This document shows positions 1-8,076 of a stretch of 51,077 nucleotides of DNA, piece by piece; the first letter of the stretch is position 1, and every line of letters starts with the position of its first letter. The notes below the pieces were generated by a model. That model ran no database searches and had not been told where the DNA came from. It was given only the letters and a program-made list of their open reading frames with translations. The DNA is from Clostridia bacterium (lineage in GTDB: Bacteria > Bacillota > Clostridia > Oscillospirales > Acutalibacteraceae): assembly GCA_017435865.1 (NCBI GenBank), contig JAFSEF010000124.1, positions 1-51,077 of the forward strand, given 5' to 3'. A program made the translations under genes and the position numbers.

Positions 1-435
1 ATGTCAAAAAGAAAGCTTGCATCTCAAATGGATACCCTTGATGTAACTGACAGGCATTATGATAAAAAGTATCAGGATATGCAAAACAGACTTTATGACT
101 TCTATGATGAGATAGAGGTTGCGGAGGAACAAATAACAGAATTACAATCCCGTATAGCAAATATCAAAGAAGAAAAAATATCCGGAGAAAATGTCTATCT
201 TTTTCTGCATTATTATGGTACAATGTACAAAGAGTTTACTGATGCTGAGAAAAAGAGGTTTCTTAATACCTTTATTGAAAGCATTGATATATTCAAAGAA
301 GAGCAGCCTGACGGCAGACTGTTAAAGTGTATCAATTTCAAATTCCCCGTCTTTTATGACGGGGATGAGAATGTGACACATATCCGTTGGGACAGTGAAA
401 CAACAGTCGAAACCGTCGTGCTTTTAAGTCGATAA
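1..435 (+). CDS. Large serine recombinase, C-terminal part (5' end outside window)
   Basis: The open frame runs from the first base of the window, so the ATG at position 1 is probably an internal Met. The 144 residues match the end of the large serine recombinases of Firmicute integrative elements: a charged coiled-coil stretch (about residues 20-60), then a domain with FTDAEKKRFLNTFIESIDIF, the KFPVFYDG segment and the characteristic terminal VETVVLLSR. The catalytic Ser-resolvase domain would lie upstream and is not visible. Such enzymes integrate and excise transposons of the Tn4451/ICE type or prophages. Its position suggests that one end of an integrated element lies near here. The DNA is clearly AT-rich compared with the core genes further right. 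It could be a decayed remnant, because only the tail is seen. Confidence 0.8.
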   Translation: MSKRKLASQMDTLDVTDRHYDKKYQDMQNRLYDFYDEIEVAEEQITELQSRIANIKEEKISGENVYLFLHYYGTMYKEFTDAEKKRFLNTFIESIDIFKEEQPDGRLLKCINFKFPVFYDGDENVTHIRWDSETTVETVVLLSR

Positions 436-539
436 ATGTTGTTGTCTCACGCGGAAAGAGTAGAGTATTATTCTACCCCTAAAGAATCTAAAAATATGCT
501 CCTTACATAAAAAGTTTGACTTAATGAGGTGATATACCG

Positions 540-1637
540 ATGCAAGAATTGTTAACATCATTAGAAGAAATGTTAAAAATGTTGTTTTTACAGTTTGCTG
601 CATTGTTGTCGGATCCAATGCTTTGGTTGGTTGTGATGATAATTATCATTGTTTTGGTCAGAAAAACGAAGAAAAAGGAGAACTATAAAAGAGGAGCATA
701 TTATCAAATAACAAAGCTTTCCTATTTGAAAATGCGACAAAATAAGGGGAAATATGGTGAATATCTGATATATAAACACCTTAAGCATTTTGAAGAAAAA
801 GGTGCGAAATTTCTTTTTAATGTTTATATACCCAAAGAAAATGACGAAACTACTGAAATTGATGTGTTGATGATATGTAAAAAGGGTGTTTTTGTTTTTG
901 AAAGCAAGAATTACAGTGGATGGATTTTTGGCAGTGAAGATCAAAAGAATTGGTATCAGACATTACATGTAGGTGGTGGAGAGAGCAGGAAAGAGCATTT
1001 TTATAATCCGATAATGCAGAATCGTTCACATATGAAGCATCTAAAAGCATTACTTGGTTCAAATGTGCCTATGCGTTCTGTTATTGTTTTCTCAGACAGG
1101 TGTAAATTAATGAGCGTTCAAATTAAAAGTAATGACAATATTGTAATCAATCGATATAATGTTGATTCTGTTGTTTCAGGAATCTGTAACCAGCAACCGG
1201 GCGACTTGTTAAGCGAGAGTGATATTGAAACTCTTTACAATAAGCTATATCCTTATACGCAGGTTAATGTTATCGAAAAAGAACAACACATTGCAAACAT
1301 CCATAGTAATCTGCAACCGAAAAATTCAATTCAAAATCAGCAAATTCATCCTTTAGAACAATCAGTATCCAATCTGTTATCTAACAGTGAGCAAGTTAGC
1401 AATGAAAATGCTATGCAAGCAAAAGAGGTTGTGACTGAAAATAATTCAGATTTGGTGAATTTGCCGACAATGGAAACAATCGTAACGTCTTGTATGGAAT
1501 GTGAAAACTTGAAATGTCCGAAATGTTCCGGTAGACTTGTTTTGAGAACTGCAAAAAAGGGTGTGTATACAGGGAATCATTTTTACGGTTGTTCTAATTA
1601 TCCGAAATGTACTTATATACAAAATATACCGCAATAA
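540..1637 (+). CDS. Membrane NERD-domain protein with C-terminal topoisomerase-type zinc ribbon
   Basis: 365 residues. One N-terminal membrane helix (about 26-41) is followed by a basic stretch. A NERD (nuclease-related) domain spans about 70-175, with the conserved GKYGEYLIYKHL start, EIDVLMI and FVFESKNYSGWIFG; the Asp and the E-x-K pair are the nuclease-like residues. A long Gln/Asn/Ser-rich linker (about 245-315) leads to a zinc ribbon of the topoisomerase C4 type, with C326-x2-C329 and C351-x5-C357 plus C318 and C321. GAGGTGAT at 526-533 fixes the start. NERD proteins are predicted nucleases or DNA-binding proteins, often on mobile DNA; the actual substrate is unknown. Its position 104 bp after a serine recombinase and its AT-richness fit cargo of an integrated element, which is an inference. 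Confidence 0.85.
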   Translation: MQELLTSLEEMLKMLFLQFAALLSDPMLWLVVMIIIIVLVRKTKKKENYKRGAYYQITKLSYLKMRQNKGKYGEYLIYKHLKHFEEKGAKFLFNVYIPKENDETTEIDVLMICKKGVFVFESKNYSGWIFGSEDQKNWYQTLHVGGGESRKEHFYNPIMQNRSHMKHLKALLGSNVPMRSVIVFSDRCKLMSVQIKSNDNIVINRYNVDSVVSGICNQQPGDLLSESDIETLYNKLYPYTQVNVIEKEQHIANIHSNLQPKNSIQNQQIHPLEQSVSNLLSNSEQVSNENAMQAKEVVTENNSDLVNLPTMETIVTSCMECENLKCPKCSGRLVLRTAKKGVYTGNHFYGCSNYPKCTYIQNIPQ

Positions 1638-1683
1638 GAACCTGAATTATTTTGGCACAATGCAACACTGAAGGAGAAAATAA

Positions 1684-1887
1684 ATGGATAAGTTTTTCAA
1701 ACTCAAAGAAAGAGGAGCCATGGAAGAACAGAGTATATTGCAGGCATGCCCACCTTTTTGCGATGGTCTATATTCTGATGGTAAATGCCAATATATTTGC
1801 TGACCTGTTCGGCGACCGCAAAAAGATCAAGGGCAGCTCCTGGGCATTGCCGCTTTGTTCGTGGCCATGCTGCTTCTGACACACTAA
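1684..1887 (+). pseudogene. Remnant of an NCS2-family nucleobase permease (both ends, interior deleted)
   Basis: A good ribosome binding site (AAGGAG, 1671-1676) precedes ATG at 1684. Frame one reads MDKFFKLKERG, the standard start of NCS2 guanine/hypoxanthine-type permeases, and hits a stop after 39 codons. A second frame gives TEYIAGMPTF. A third carries FAMVYILMVNANIFADLFGD, which is the first membrane helix of that family. The last frame reads LLGIAALFVAMLLLTH and stops at 1885-1887, like a permease C-terminus. The original protein would be about 430-480 residues, so roughly 400 residues are missing and at least two frameshifts are present. A short hairpin, ACACA/TGTGT with a T run (1879-1898), may be its old terminator. 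The N-terminal identity is fairly secure; the C-terminal identity is weaker. Confidence 0.72.
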
Positions 1888-1933
1888 TGTGTTTTTTTCT
1901 TACATTATATTTGCAAGCCTCGGGAGGTCGGAA

Positions 1934-2797
1934 ATGAAGTACATGACAAAAGAATGGTATGAAACCATGCAAAGGACAGATTTTCACTTGTTGTTAGAAA
2001 TATCACAGCAGGCAGAAACTTTTTCCGAGTCCTATTTTAAAATGCTTTATAAATGCAAAGAGCAAGAATTTGTTGACCGGGAAAAGTCTGTTTCGCAAGT
2101 CAGATTTGAAGATTTGTACCCTGAAGAATTCAATACAGAGCATTTTGACGGATTGGATTTGTCAACTGAACAGATTGAAAGTATGCGCAATGCATACTAT
2201 GAGCAACGCAAACAGGCTCGTAAGGGGTTTGCGGACAGACATTCTTTTGATGAAGATGTTGCAAAAAAGAATTTCAGAAGCGCATTGCGGCATAATATTG
2301 CTAATCTGAAAAAGGCATTGCCTGAAGAAATACTGCAGAATGTTGCAGATATCAGGGTTTTGGCTTTGGATGTTGCAAGTGCTCGGGTGAAAAAAGAAAT
2401 CGAACACTATTGCAGGCAAAATGAAAGAATCGTCAAGCAGGTACAAACGGCGTATTGGAAGCAATACAAAAAAATGTTCAAAGGGAATCCGCCGTCTTTT
2501 TGGGAAGAACTCAGGTTGCATGACTGCAAGCTTGCGTCCTGTCGGAAAAAGGGAAATGATGTTGTTTTGAAAATCGATCCGACGCATGGCATTAACAAAC
2601 CTGACATACGGCAGGTCATTCTGAAAGATTGTACCGTGCTCAAACAGGATACACCTTTGCACGGTTCATTTTTTCTCTATGACGAAATTTACCGCAACGG
2701 CGAACAGTATGAAATTCACTTTCTGCTTGCAGGAAAGCGGTTAAAGGATTTTATCGTTTGTGTGCGTGACGTGGAAATATATTCTGATGTTACATAA
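1934..2797 (+). CDS. DUF4085 family protein
   Basis: 287 residues from ATG 1934, which has GGGAGG at 1922-1927. An upstream in-frame start at 1889 would lie inside the old permease terminator and is not used here. The opening MKYMTKEWYE is typical of DUF4085 proteins, an uncharacterised Firmicute family. The first two thirds are helical and charged (SFDEDVAKKNFRSALRHNIANL, then a Lys/Gln-rich helix). The last third is beta-rich with LRLHDCKLASC, a layout also seen in small immunity-like or regulatory proteins. No signal peptide, membrane helix or catalytic motif is visible. It stands alone on this strand and ends in a strong hairpin. No function can be given. Confidence 0.7.
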   Translation: MKYMTKEWYETMQRTDFHLLLEISQQAETFSESYFKMLYKCKEQEFVDREKSVSQVRFEDLYPEEFNTEHFDGLDLSTEQIESMRNAYYEQRKQARKGFADRHSFDEDVAKKNFRSALRHNIANLKKALPEEILQNVADIRVLALDVASARVKKEIEHYCRQNERIVKQVQTAYWKQYKKMFKGNPPSFWEELRLHDCKLASCRKKGNDVVLKIDPTHGINKPDIRQVILKDCTVLKQDTPLHGSFFLYDEIYRNGEQYEIHFLLAGKRLKDFIVCVRDVEIYSDVT

Positions 2798-2799
2798 AA

Positions 2800-2850
2800 T
2801 CAAAGGAGCTGTAAAAAAACTAAGTTTTCTCACAGCTCCTTGATTGCTTT
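2800..2850 (+). terminator. Hairpin terminator after the DUF4085 gene
   Basis: TCAAAGGAGCTGT (2800-2812) pairs with ACAGCTCCTTGA (2832-2843), an 11-12 bp stem with an A-rich loop. It is followed by TTGCTTT, so the T run is imperfect. Confidence 0.65.
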
Positions 2851-2896
2851 AAAGGGGATAGGAAAAAATGCGCAGAATGGACAAACTGAGCCAAAA

Positions 2897-2921
2897 ACAA
2901 AGCAAAAGCTTTGTTTTTTTT
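2897..2921 (+). terminator. Intrinsic terminator
   Basis: ACAAAGC, loop AAAA, GCTTTGT, then a run of eight T. It is a second hairpin in the 343-bp gap between the DUF4085 gene and the convergent hydrolase. A further perfect hairpin, GGCGTAC/GTACGCC, lies at 2930-2947. No gene is visible in this gap. Confidence 0.7.
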
Positions 2922-3013
2922 GACCCGACGGCGTACAAAGGTACGCCGAGAGGCGAAGTTTGTTCATAGCATAAAACATTATTTTAAGATACTTTCTTAT
3001 TTTTGAAGTTTTG

Positions 3014-3059
3014 AGGGATTCTTTTGTTCTGTGTTTAACAAAGAATCCCTTATTTTTTT
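3014..3059. terminator. Bidirectional terminator between convergent genes
   Basis: AGGGATTCTTTTGTT (3014-3028) pairs with AACAAAGAATCCCT (3037-3050), followed by TATTTTTTT. It is placed to stop the - strand hydrolase gene as well as + strand read-through. Confidence 0.75.
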
Positions 3060-3140
3060 CGTTTTATGCGATCTGCACTTTTTTTACATCTCCTTTCAGT
3101 CTGTCGAAGAACTTTGTTCTCTTACAGCCGTTTGAGTCGT

Positions 3141-4046
3141 TTATTTGAGATATGTCCGTGCGTACTCGAACAGCAGATCGTTTGCCTGCTTTGCACAGTC
3201 GGGATCGCTGCCGAGGTCGTGGTCGGAATTCGGATAGCTGATGAAGTCATATTTTACACCGTGCTGTTTGAAAGCGGCAACGATGCTCATGGCGTTGGTG
3301 TAGGGGACAATGCTGTCTTTCTGACCGTGGCAGATGGCGGTCGGACAAATGTCGGCATTCACATAAGTAAGGGGAGATACCGCATCGAGTGCTGCTTTGG
3401 CACTGTCTTTGGTGTCCATGGTGAAGTCCTGACCGCAGGCAAGCGACATCAGCTGACAAACATACTCCGTGTTGCCCATGGCGTTGTTGTAATAGAAATT
3501 GTCGTCATACAGGTCTGTCGGACCGCAGTAACTGAACACGGCTGCAGGTTTGATGGGGGCTGTATCTTTGCATTTGTATGCATACAGCATCGAAAGATGT
3601 GCCCCTGCGGAAGAACCCGTCAGCAGAACTTTGTTGATGTTGACACCGTTTTCGGCGGCAGTTGCTTTTATTTTTGCAAGGGCCGCATCAATGTCGGCAA
3701 TGATTTCGTGCAGGCTGACATCATCCGACAAATAGCGGTAATTCAGAGCCGCACCGGCAAGCCCCATGTTGTTGGCGCAGTGGCTGGCACCGCCGCTGTA
3801 TCCGTCTTTGTCGCCGGTAATCCATGCACCGCCGTGGATGAACAGCACAAGACCGACTTCGCCTGCATCCGTTTGCGGAATGGCAAGGTCAAGAACATTG
3901 CGTTCGTGCGTGCCGTAAGAAAGGTTTTCATAAACAATTGCATTTTTGTTTTCAATCTGATTGTTGTCATCACCTTTTGACAGACCGAAAATACCCAGAA
4001 TGAACGCAATGACAGCCATGAAAAAAGCAATGATTTTTTCAAACAT
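3141..4046 (-). CDS. Secreted or membrane-anchored alpha/beta hydrolase (HSL/carboxylesterase type)
   Basis: 301 residues from ATG 4046, chosen because AAGGAGGG sits 6-7 bases upstream; a longer open frame exists but lacks a site. Residues 3-21 form a hydrophobic N-terminal helix, either a membrane anchor or a signal peptide. The fold is an esterase/lipase of the alpha/beta hydrolase type: oxyanion motif HGGAW at 71-75, nucleophile elbow GSSAG at 144-148 (Ser146), acid Asp244 in HGQKDSIVP, and His276 in NSDHDLG. The triad is complete. Related proteins are carboxylesterases or acetyl-xylan-esterase-like enzymes; the substrate cannot be told. It is a single gene converging on the DUF4085 gene. 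Confidence 0.85.
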   Translation of the reverse strand: MFEKIIAFFMAVIAFILGIFGLSKGDDNNQIENKNAIVYENLSYGTHERNVLDLAIPQTDAGEVGLVLFIHGGAWITGDKDGYSGGASHCANNMGLAGAALNYRYLSDDVSLHEIIADIDAALAKIKATAAENGVNINKVLLTGSSAGAHLSMLYAYKCKDTAPIKPAAVFSYCGPTDLYDDNFYYNNAMGNTEYVCQLMSLACGQDFTMDTKDSAKAALDAVSPLTYVNADICPTAICHGQKDSIVPYTNAMSIVAAFKQHGVKYDFISYPNSDHDLGSDPDCAKQANDLLFEYARTYLK

Positions 4047-4148
4047 AATGAACCCTCCTTGTTTATTTTTATGTTTTGATTTTACCACAAACGTAGAGTT
4101 CTGTCAACAAACACAAGCACATCCGTAATAATAAAATACAAAAAAAGG

Positions 4149-4177
4149 ATGACAAGTTTTTACTTCTGTGCTATAAT
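4149..4177 (+). promoter_or_regulatory. Sigma-A-type promoter for the 4209 gene
   Basis: ATGACA at 4149-4154 (5 of 6 to TTGACA), a 17-bp spacer and a perfect TATAAT at 4172-4177, 31 bp before the start codon. Confidence 0.7.
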
Positions 4178-4208
4178 TTTTTCAAATACAAAAAATGAGG
4201 TGTTTTCC

Positions 4209-4706
4209 ATGAGCAACGGTATGACCAGACGCGAACGTGAAGTGACGGAAATAGACGATATTCTTGCCATTCTTGACAAATGCAAGGTGCTGCATCTCGG
4301 ACTCACGGATGGGGAAGAACCGTATGTTGTACCCATGAATTACGGTTATTTGTATGAGGACGGCGTGCTGACGCTGTATCTGCACGGTGCAAAAAGAGGC
4401 AAGAAGATCGACATGATCTGTAACAATCCGAAGGTCTTTTTTGAAATGGATTGCGATATCACACCGTTTGAGGGCGACATTGCCTGCCGTTACGGCATAA
4501 CCTACGCAAGTGTTATGGGCAGAGGTCTTGCCGAAATCGTGGAAGATGTTGAAGAAAAGAAAAAGGGTATGTCCGTACTTATGAAAACCCAAACAGGGAA
4601 AGATTTTGAGTTTGAAGACAAAATGGTCGCTTTTGTCAATGTTATCAAAATTACCGCATCGTCCTTCACCGCAAAAAGAAGACCATTGCCGACAAATCAT
4701 AATTAA
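4209..4706 (+). CDS. Pyridoxamine 5'-phosphate oxidase-like flavin-binding protein (NimA-like)
   Basis: 165 residues from ATG 4209 (GAGGTG at 4197-4202). The split-barrel flavin-binding fold is recognisable: MTRREREVTEIDDILAILDK, then LHLGLTDGEEPYVVPMNYGY, then LHGAKRGKKIDM and a closing ITASSFTAKR segment. This is the pattern of the NimA/NimB and general PNPOx-like family of anaerobes. They bind FMN or F420-like cofactors and reduce small molecules, and some confer nitroimidazole resistance. The actual substrate is unknown. It has its own promoter and is followed after 29 bp by the GxGYxYP gene, so it may head a short operon with the glycosidase genes. Confidence 0.85.
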   Translation: MSNGMTRREREVTEIDDILAILDKCKVLHLGLTDGEEPYVVPMNYGYLYEDGVLTLYLHGAKRGKKIDMICNNPKVFFEMDCDITPFEGDIACRYGITYASVMGRGLAEIVEDVEEKKKGMSVLMKTQTGKDFEFEDKMVAFVNVIKITASSFTAKRRPLPTNHN

Positions 4707-4735
4707 TTTTTTGGTAAATAAAGGAGGAATCTGAA

Positions 4736-6430
4736 ATGGCAGCATTTTTCAGAATGGCGTTTGCCTTGTTGTTGTCTTTTTTGATGATGGTGTCCAATTC
4801 AATCGGCACTACACTTGTTAATGATGTTCCGGCCCCGAAAACCGTGCAGGAACTGTCAGAGATCGACGATTTGTTTGATGTGTATCCGATGAGTAAAGAA
4901 CTTTATGTTGTCCGTGCAGGCAACCTGACGGCGGAAGAACAGTTTGCAGCCATTGCGTTGCAGGGGCTTGTTGCAAAGACAGAAGTGAAGATTGTCTTTG
5001 ACAACGGTTCAGGCGGAATCAACACGGCAATGAAAAAGCTGGAAGAAAAGGGATATACCCTGCTTCGTACCGATGCCGACGGTGCACAGTGGAACTATGA
5101 GAGTCTGCTTGCCCGCTTTGCGGACGAAATGGAACAGAAAGGTTATGTGCTTTATACCTCCAAGGATGATGTCAATCAGCTGAATATGGCAACCAACTAT
5201 GCCGCCGTGTACGGTTATCTTCCCGTACCGCAGGCATTGGAAGAAGTTGCTGTCCGTCACGGTTTTGTCTGCATGGAAGATCTCACGGCAGAAAAATGCG
5301 GTTTCGCTTTTCAGCTTGATTTCTATTTGAATCATAAAGATGCTTTTAAAGACAATGTGCTTATTCATCAGAACAATACAGCACAGGGTTTGCGTGATCT
5401 TGCCATTCAGCAGGGGATTTTTGTCATGTATACCCTTGAGGAAGATGTTCTCGGGAAGGCTTGCCGTGCCAACGTGCTCAGAGAAATGCAGCCTGCCACG
5501 GCGGTTCTCGGCTGGGGGCAGTATGAAATCAAATTTGTTGCCGACATTACCTCCATGGGACATTATGTCATTCCTGCCGATCATTGCCTGAATAACTCGA
5601 TTTTGTCTTCGTTCACTTTTGATGTCGGTTCGTTCAATGAACCTGTGGAAAGTATCGAACTGGATCCGACCAAACACTATGTGGTTCTGCTTTATTCTGA
5701 CGGTGACAATGCACAGTGGGTACAGGGCGGTTACAGGGAATTTTTCACATGGAAGAGCTATAACATTGACGTGCCCGTGACATGGACCTTCCCGCCCATG
5801 ATGACCGATTTCTCCTGTGCCAATACACAGTCGGTGCTGGATATGAAGGGCGATGACTGCCTTGTCTGCGGTCCGTCGGGTGCCGGTTATACACGTATGT
5901 CCGAAATGTACGGCGAAGGTCTTGCCGCATTTTCGGATGTCACGGCAGCCGCTATGTTGCAGAACGGTATGACCACGCTTACCATTCTTGATAATATCTA
6001 TGAAAACGGTATGCAGGAAAAAGCATTCCTGAACAAACTCGAATACTATGCACGGTACGAAAACATCAACGGTGCACTGCTGCAGCTCGACGGTGAACGC
6101 TATGCCGCAGGTAAAGGACAGGTTTGGTTTATCAATGACAAGCCCTTTGTCAGTGTCCGTCAGTCGCTGTGGTATCCCGGTGGGGAAGGCAGTGAAGTGC
6201 CCAAAGAATGGATCGAAGAACAGGCAGATCTTGTCAATGCCCGTGAAGCGGATATCCATTCCATCAACGGTTATTCCGTTGTCAATATTCATCCGTGGAC
6301 GGTCAACACCGAAAACCTTGCTTACTTTGTAAGTCTTCTTGATGACGGTGTGGAAGTTATCACGGGTGATGAACTCATTGCTGCGTTGGATGCTTACATT
6401 CCGCACCTGAATGCAAGTCCCGATGCGTAA
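4736..6430 (+). CDS. Secreted GxGYxYP-type putative glycoside hydrolase
   Basis: 564 residues with an N-terminal hydrophobic segment (about 5-25), probably a signal peptide or anchor. The ribosome binding site AAAGGAGG precedes ATG 4736. The protein matches the GxGYxYP putative glycoside-hydrolase family: LYSDGDNAQW at residues 319-328 carries the conserved Asp pair, followed by a Pro-rich FPP segment and a glycine motif. Here that motif is SGAGYTRM (381-388) instead of the family's G-x-G-Y-x-Y-P. The C-terminal third, with NPHPW-like NIHPWTVN and DGVEVITGDELI, is also typical. No reaction is firmly established for the family. The next gene, 14 bp downstream, is a GH78-like glycosidase, which supports a carbohydrate role. 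Confidence 0.75.
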   Translation: MAAFFRMAFALLLSFLMMVSNSIGTTLVNDVPAPKTVQELSEIDDLFDVYPMSKELYVVRAGNLTAEEQFAAIALQGLVAKTEVKIVFDNGSGGINTAMKKLEEKGYTLLRTDADGAQWNYESLLARFADEMEQKGYVLYTSKDDVNQLNMATNYAAVYGYLPVPQALEEVAVRHGFVCMEDLTAEKCGFAFQLDFYLNHKDAFKDNVLIHQNNTAQGLRDLAIQQGIFVMYTLEEDVLGKACRANVLREMQPATAVLGWGQYEIKFVADITSMGHYVIPADHCLNNSILSSFTFDVGSFNEPVESIELDPTKHYVVLLYSDGDNAQWVQGGYREFFTWKSYNIDVPVTWTFPPMMTDFSCANTQSVLDMKGDDCLVCGPSGAGYTRMSEMYGEGLAAFSDVTAAAMLQNGMTTLTILDNIYENGMQEKAFLNKLEYYARYENINGALLQLDGERYAAGKGQVWFINDKPFVSVRQSLWYPGGEGSEVPKEWIEEQADLVNAREADIHSINGYSVVNIHPWTVNTENLAYFVSLLDDGVEVITGDELIAALDAYIPHLNASPDA

Positions 6431-6444
6431 AAAGGAGAATTGTT

Positions 6445-8076
6445 ATGGATTACCGCTTTGCAAAACGCATTGTTGCAAGTGAAGGTAAAATTGAAAATGC
6501 AGAAGCATTTTTAACCGAAAAACGTCTGCAGATCGGTCTGAAAGAAAAAAATCTCATCACCCTCAAAGGAAAGTCCTTTGTTATTCTTGACTTCGGCAAA
6601 GAAGTGTCGGGTGGTGCGAGAATCCTCACCTTTGCCGTCAGCGGCAAAAAGGATGTTCGTCTTCGCTTCGGGGAATCCGTCAGCGAAGTATGTGCGGATC
6701 TTGGTGAGAAAAATGCAACCAATGACCATGCTGACCGCGATATGACCGTGGAACTGCAGCCGTATTCCGATATGACTTTTGCACAGACGGGATTCCGTTT
6801 TTTGCGTATTGATACCTTGCACCGCAATACGGAAATTTTGCTGAAAACCGTTGTGGCTGCTGTGGATACCCATACCCGTCCCGAGGACGGCAGTTTTGAA
6901 TGCGACGATGCACTTGTGAATGAGATCTGGAATACCGCCGCTTATACTTTGCGGCTTTGTATGCAGAACGGATATCTGTGGGACGGTGTCAAACGTGACC
7001 GACTTGTGTGGATCGGGGATCTGTATCCCGAAATGCGTTCCGCTTTTTGTCTTTACGGGGATGTGCCCGAAGTGCTCAATTCCCTTGACTTTGCATGGGA
7101 AGAAACACCGCTGCCCGACTGGATGGCAGGTATGCCGACGTATTCGGTGTGGTGGTTGTATATTCTCAGCGAAACCTACCTGCGTGACGGCAACAAAGAA
7201 GCGTACAAAAAATATATGCCCTATGTGCATGATGTGCTTGCACAAATCGGCAAGCACATCAGCAAAATGAACGGTGCGGTTGATTTCGGCAGCAACTTTA
7301 TCGACTGGCCGTCCAACTATGAACGCGGCGGCGATAAGACCAAAAAATACGATTGTCTGTCGGGGGTTGCTTATCTTACAAAGCTTTCCCTTGAAAAAAC
7401 GCTTGTCTTTTTGCGTGAAAACGGACAACCGACCGACCTGTGTGAAAAGCTTCTGCACCGCCTGGCAAAGGGAAATCACACCGTGCAGAAATACAAGCAG
7501 GTTGCGGGCCTGGGTGTTCTGTCGGGAGACAAGAGTGAAAACAACAGACAGGTGTTGCTTCGTGACGGTGCACACGGACTGTCCACCTTTATGTCTTATT
7601 TTATTCTCACAGCTGTTGCCGCTTACGGAGAATACGACACCGCACTTTCCATGATGAAGGAATATTATGGCGGAATGCTGTCCGTCGGAGCCACCACATT
7701 CTGGGAAGATTTTGATATCAACTGGCTCGAAAATGCAGGACGTATCGATGAAATGCCTACGCCGGACAAAAAGGATGTTCACGGTGACTACGGAGCATTC
7801 TGCTATGTCGGTCTTCGCCACAGCCTGTGCCACGGTTGGTCTTCGGGTGTGATTCCGTATCTTGTTGAAACCGTCGGCGGTGTTCACTGGGAAGGTGTCG
7901 GCATGAAGAAATGTGTCATAACACCCCATCTCAGCGGTCTTACGCATGTAAAGCTCACCGTTCCGACCGTCCACGGCAATATGTTTGTGGAGCACAAACT
8001 GCTTGATGACGGCACAGTCGATACAATTGTGTCCGCACCGGGCGAAATCGAAGTGAAGGTGTTTAAAAATGGCTGA
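6445..8076 (+). CDS. Alpha-L-rhamnosidase-like six-hairpin glycosidase (GH78-like, short form)
   Basis: 543 residues, without signal peptide, so probably cytoplasmic. A beta-sandwich N-domain (about 20-130) includes LDFGKEVSGGARILTF, and is followed by an (alpha/alpha)6 barrel. The GH78 signature DCPxRER-x-GWxGD is represented by DGVKRDRLVWIGD (180-192), so the Cys-Pro is replaced by Gly-Val. The barrel end carries GATTFWEDFD (Glu421 is the likely base), then HGWSSGVIPYL and a C-terminal beta-domain. It is much shorter than classical GH78 enzymes (about 900 residues), which have extra N-terminal domains. It probably acts on rhamnosides or related unsaturated or methyl-pentose glycosides taken into the cell. 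It overlaps the Nudix gene by 8 bp. Confidence 0.8.
   Translation: MDYRFAKRIVASEGKIENAEAFLTEKRLQIGLKEKNLITLKGKSFVILDFGKEVSGGARILTFAVSGKKDVRLRFGESVSEVCADLGEKNATNDHADRDMTVELQPYSDMTFAQTGFRFLRIDTLHRNTEILLKTVVAAVDTHTRPEDGSFECDDALVNEIWNTAAYTLRLCMQNGYLWDGVKRDRLVWIGDLYPEMRSAFCLYGDVPEVLNSLDFAWEETPLPDWMAGMPTYSVWWLYILSETYLRDGNKEAYKKYMPYVHDVLAQIGKHISKMNGAVDFGSNFIDWPSNYERGGDKTKKYDCLSGVAYLTKLSLEKTLVFLRENGQPTDLCEKLLHRLAKGNHTVQKYKQVAGLGVLSGDKSENNRQVLLRDGAHGLSTFMSYFILTAVAAYGEYDTALSMMKEYYGGMLSVGATTFWEDFDINWLENAGRIDEMPTPDKKDVHGDYGAFCYVGLRHSLCHGWSSGVIPYLVETVGGVHWEGVGMKKCVITPHLSGLTHVKLTVPTVHGNMFVEHKLLDDGTVDTIVSAPGEIEVKVFKNG

Noticed and set aside
3066-3980. 304-codon open frame on the + strand across the hydrolase
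   Set aside because: It begins within the bidirectional terminator area, has Cys/Val-rich nonsense and is antisense to a hydrolase with a complete catalytic triad.
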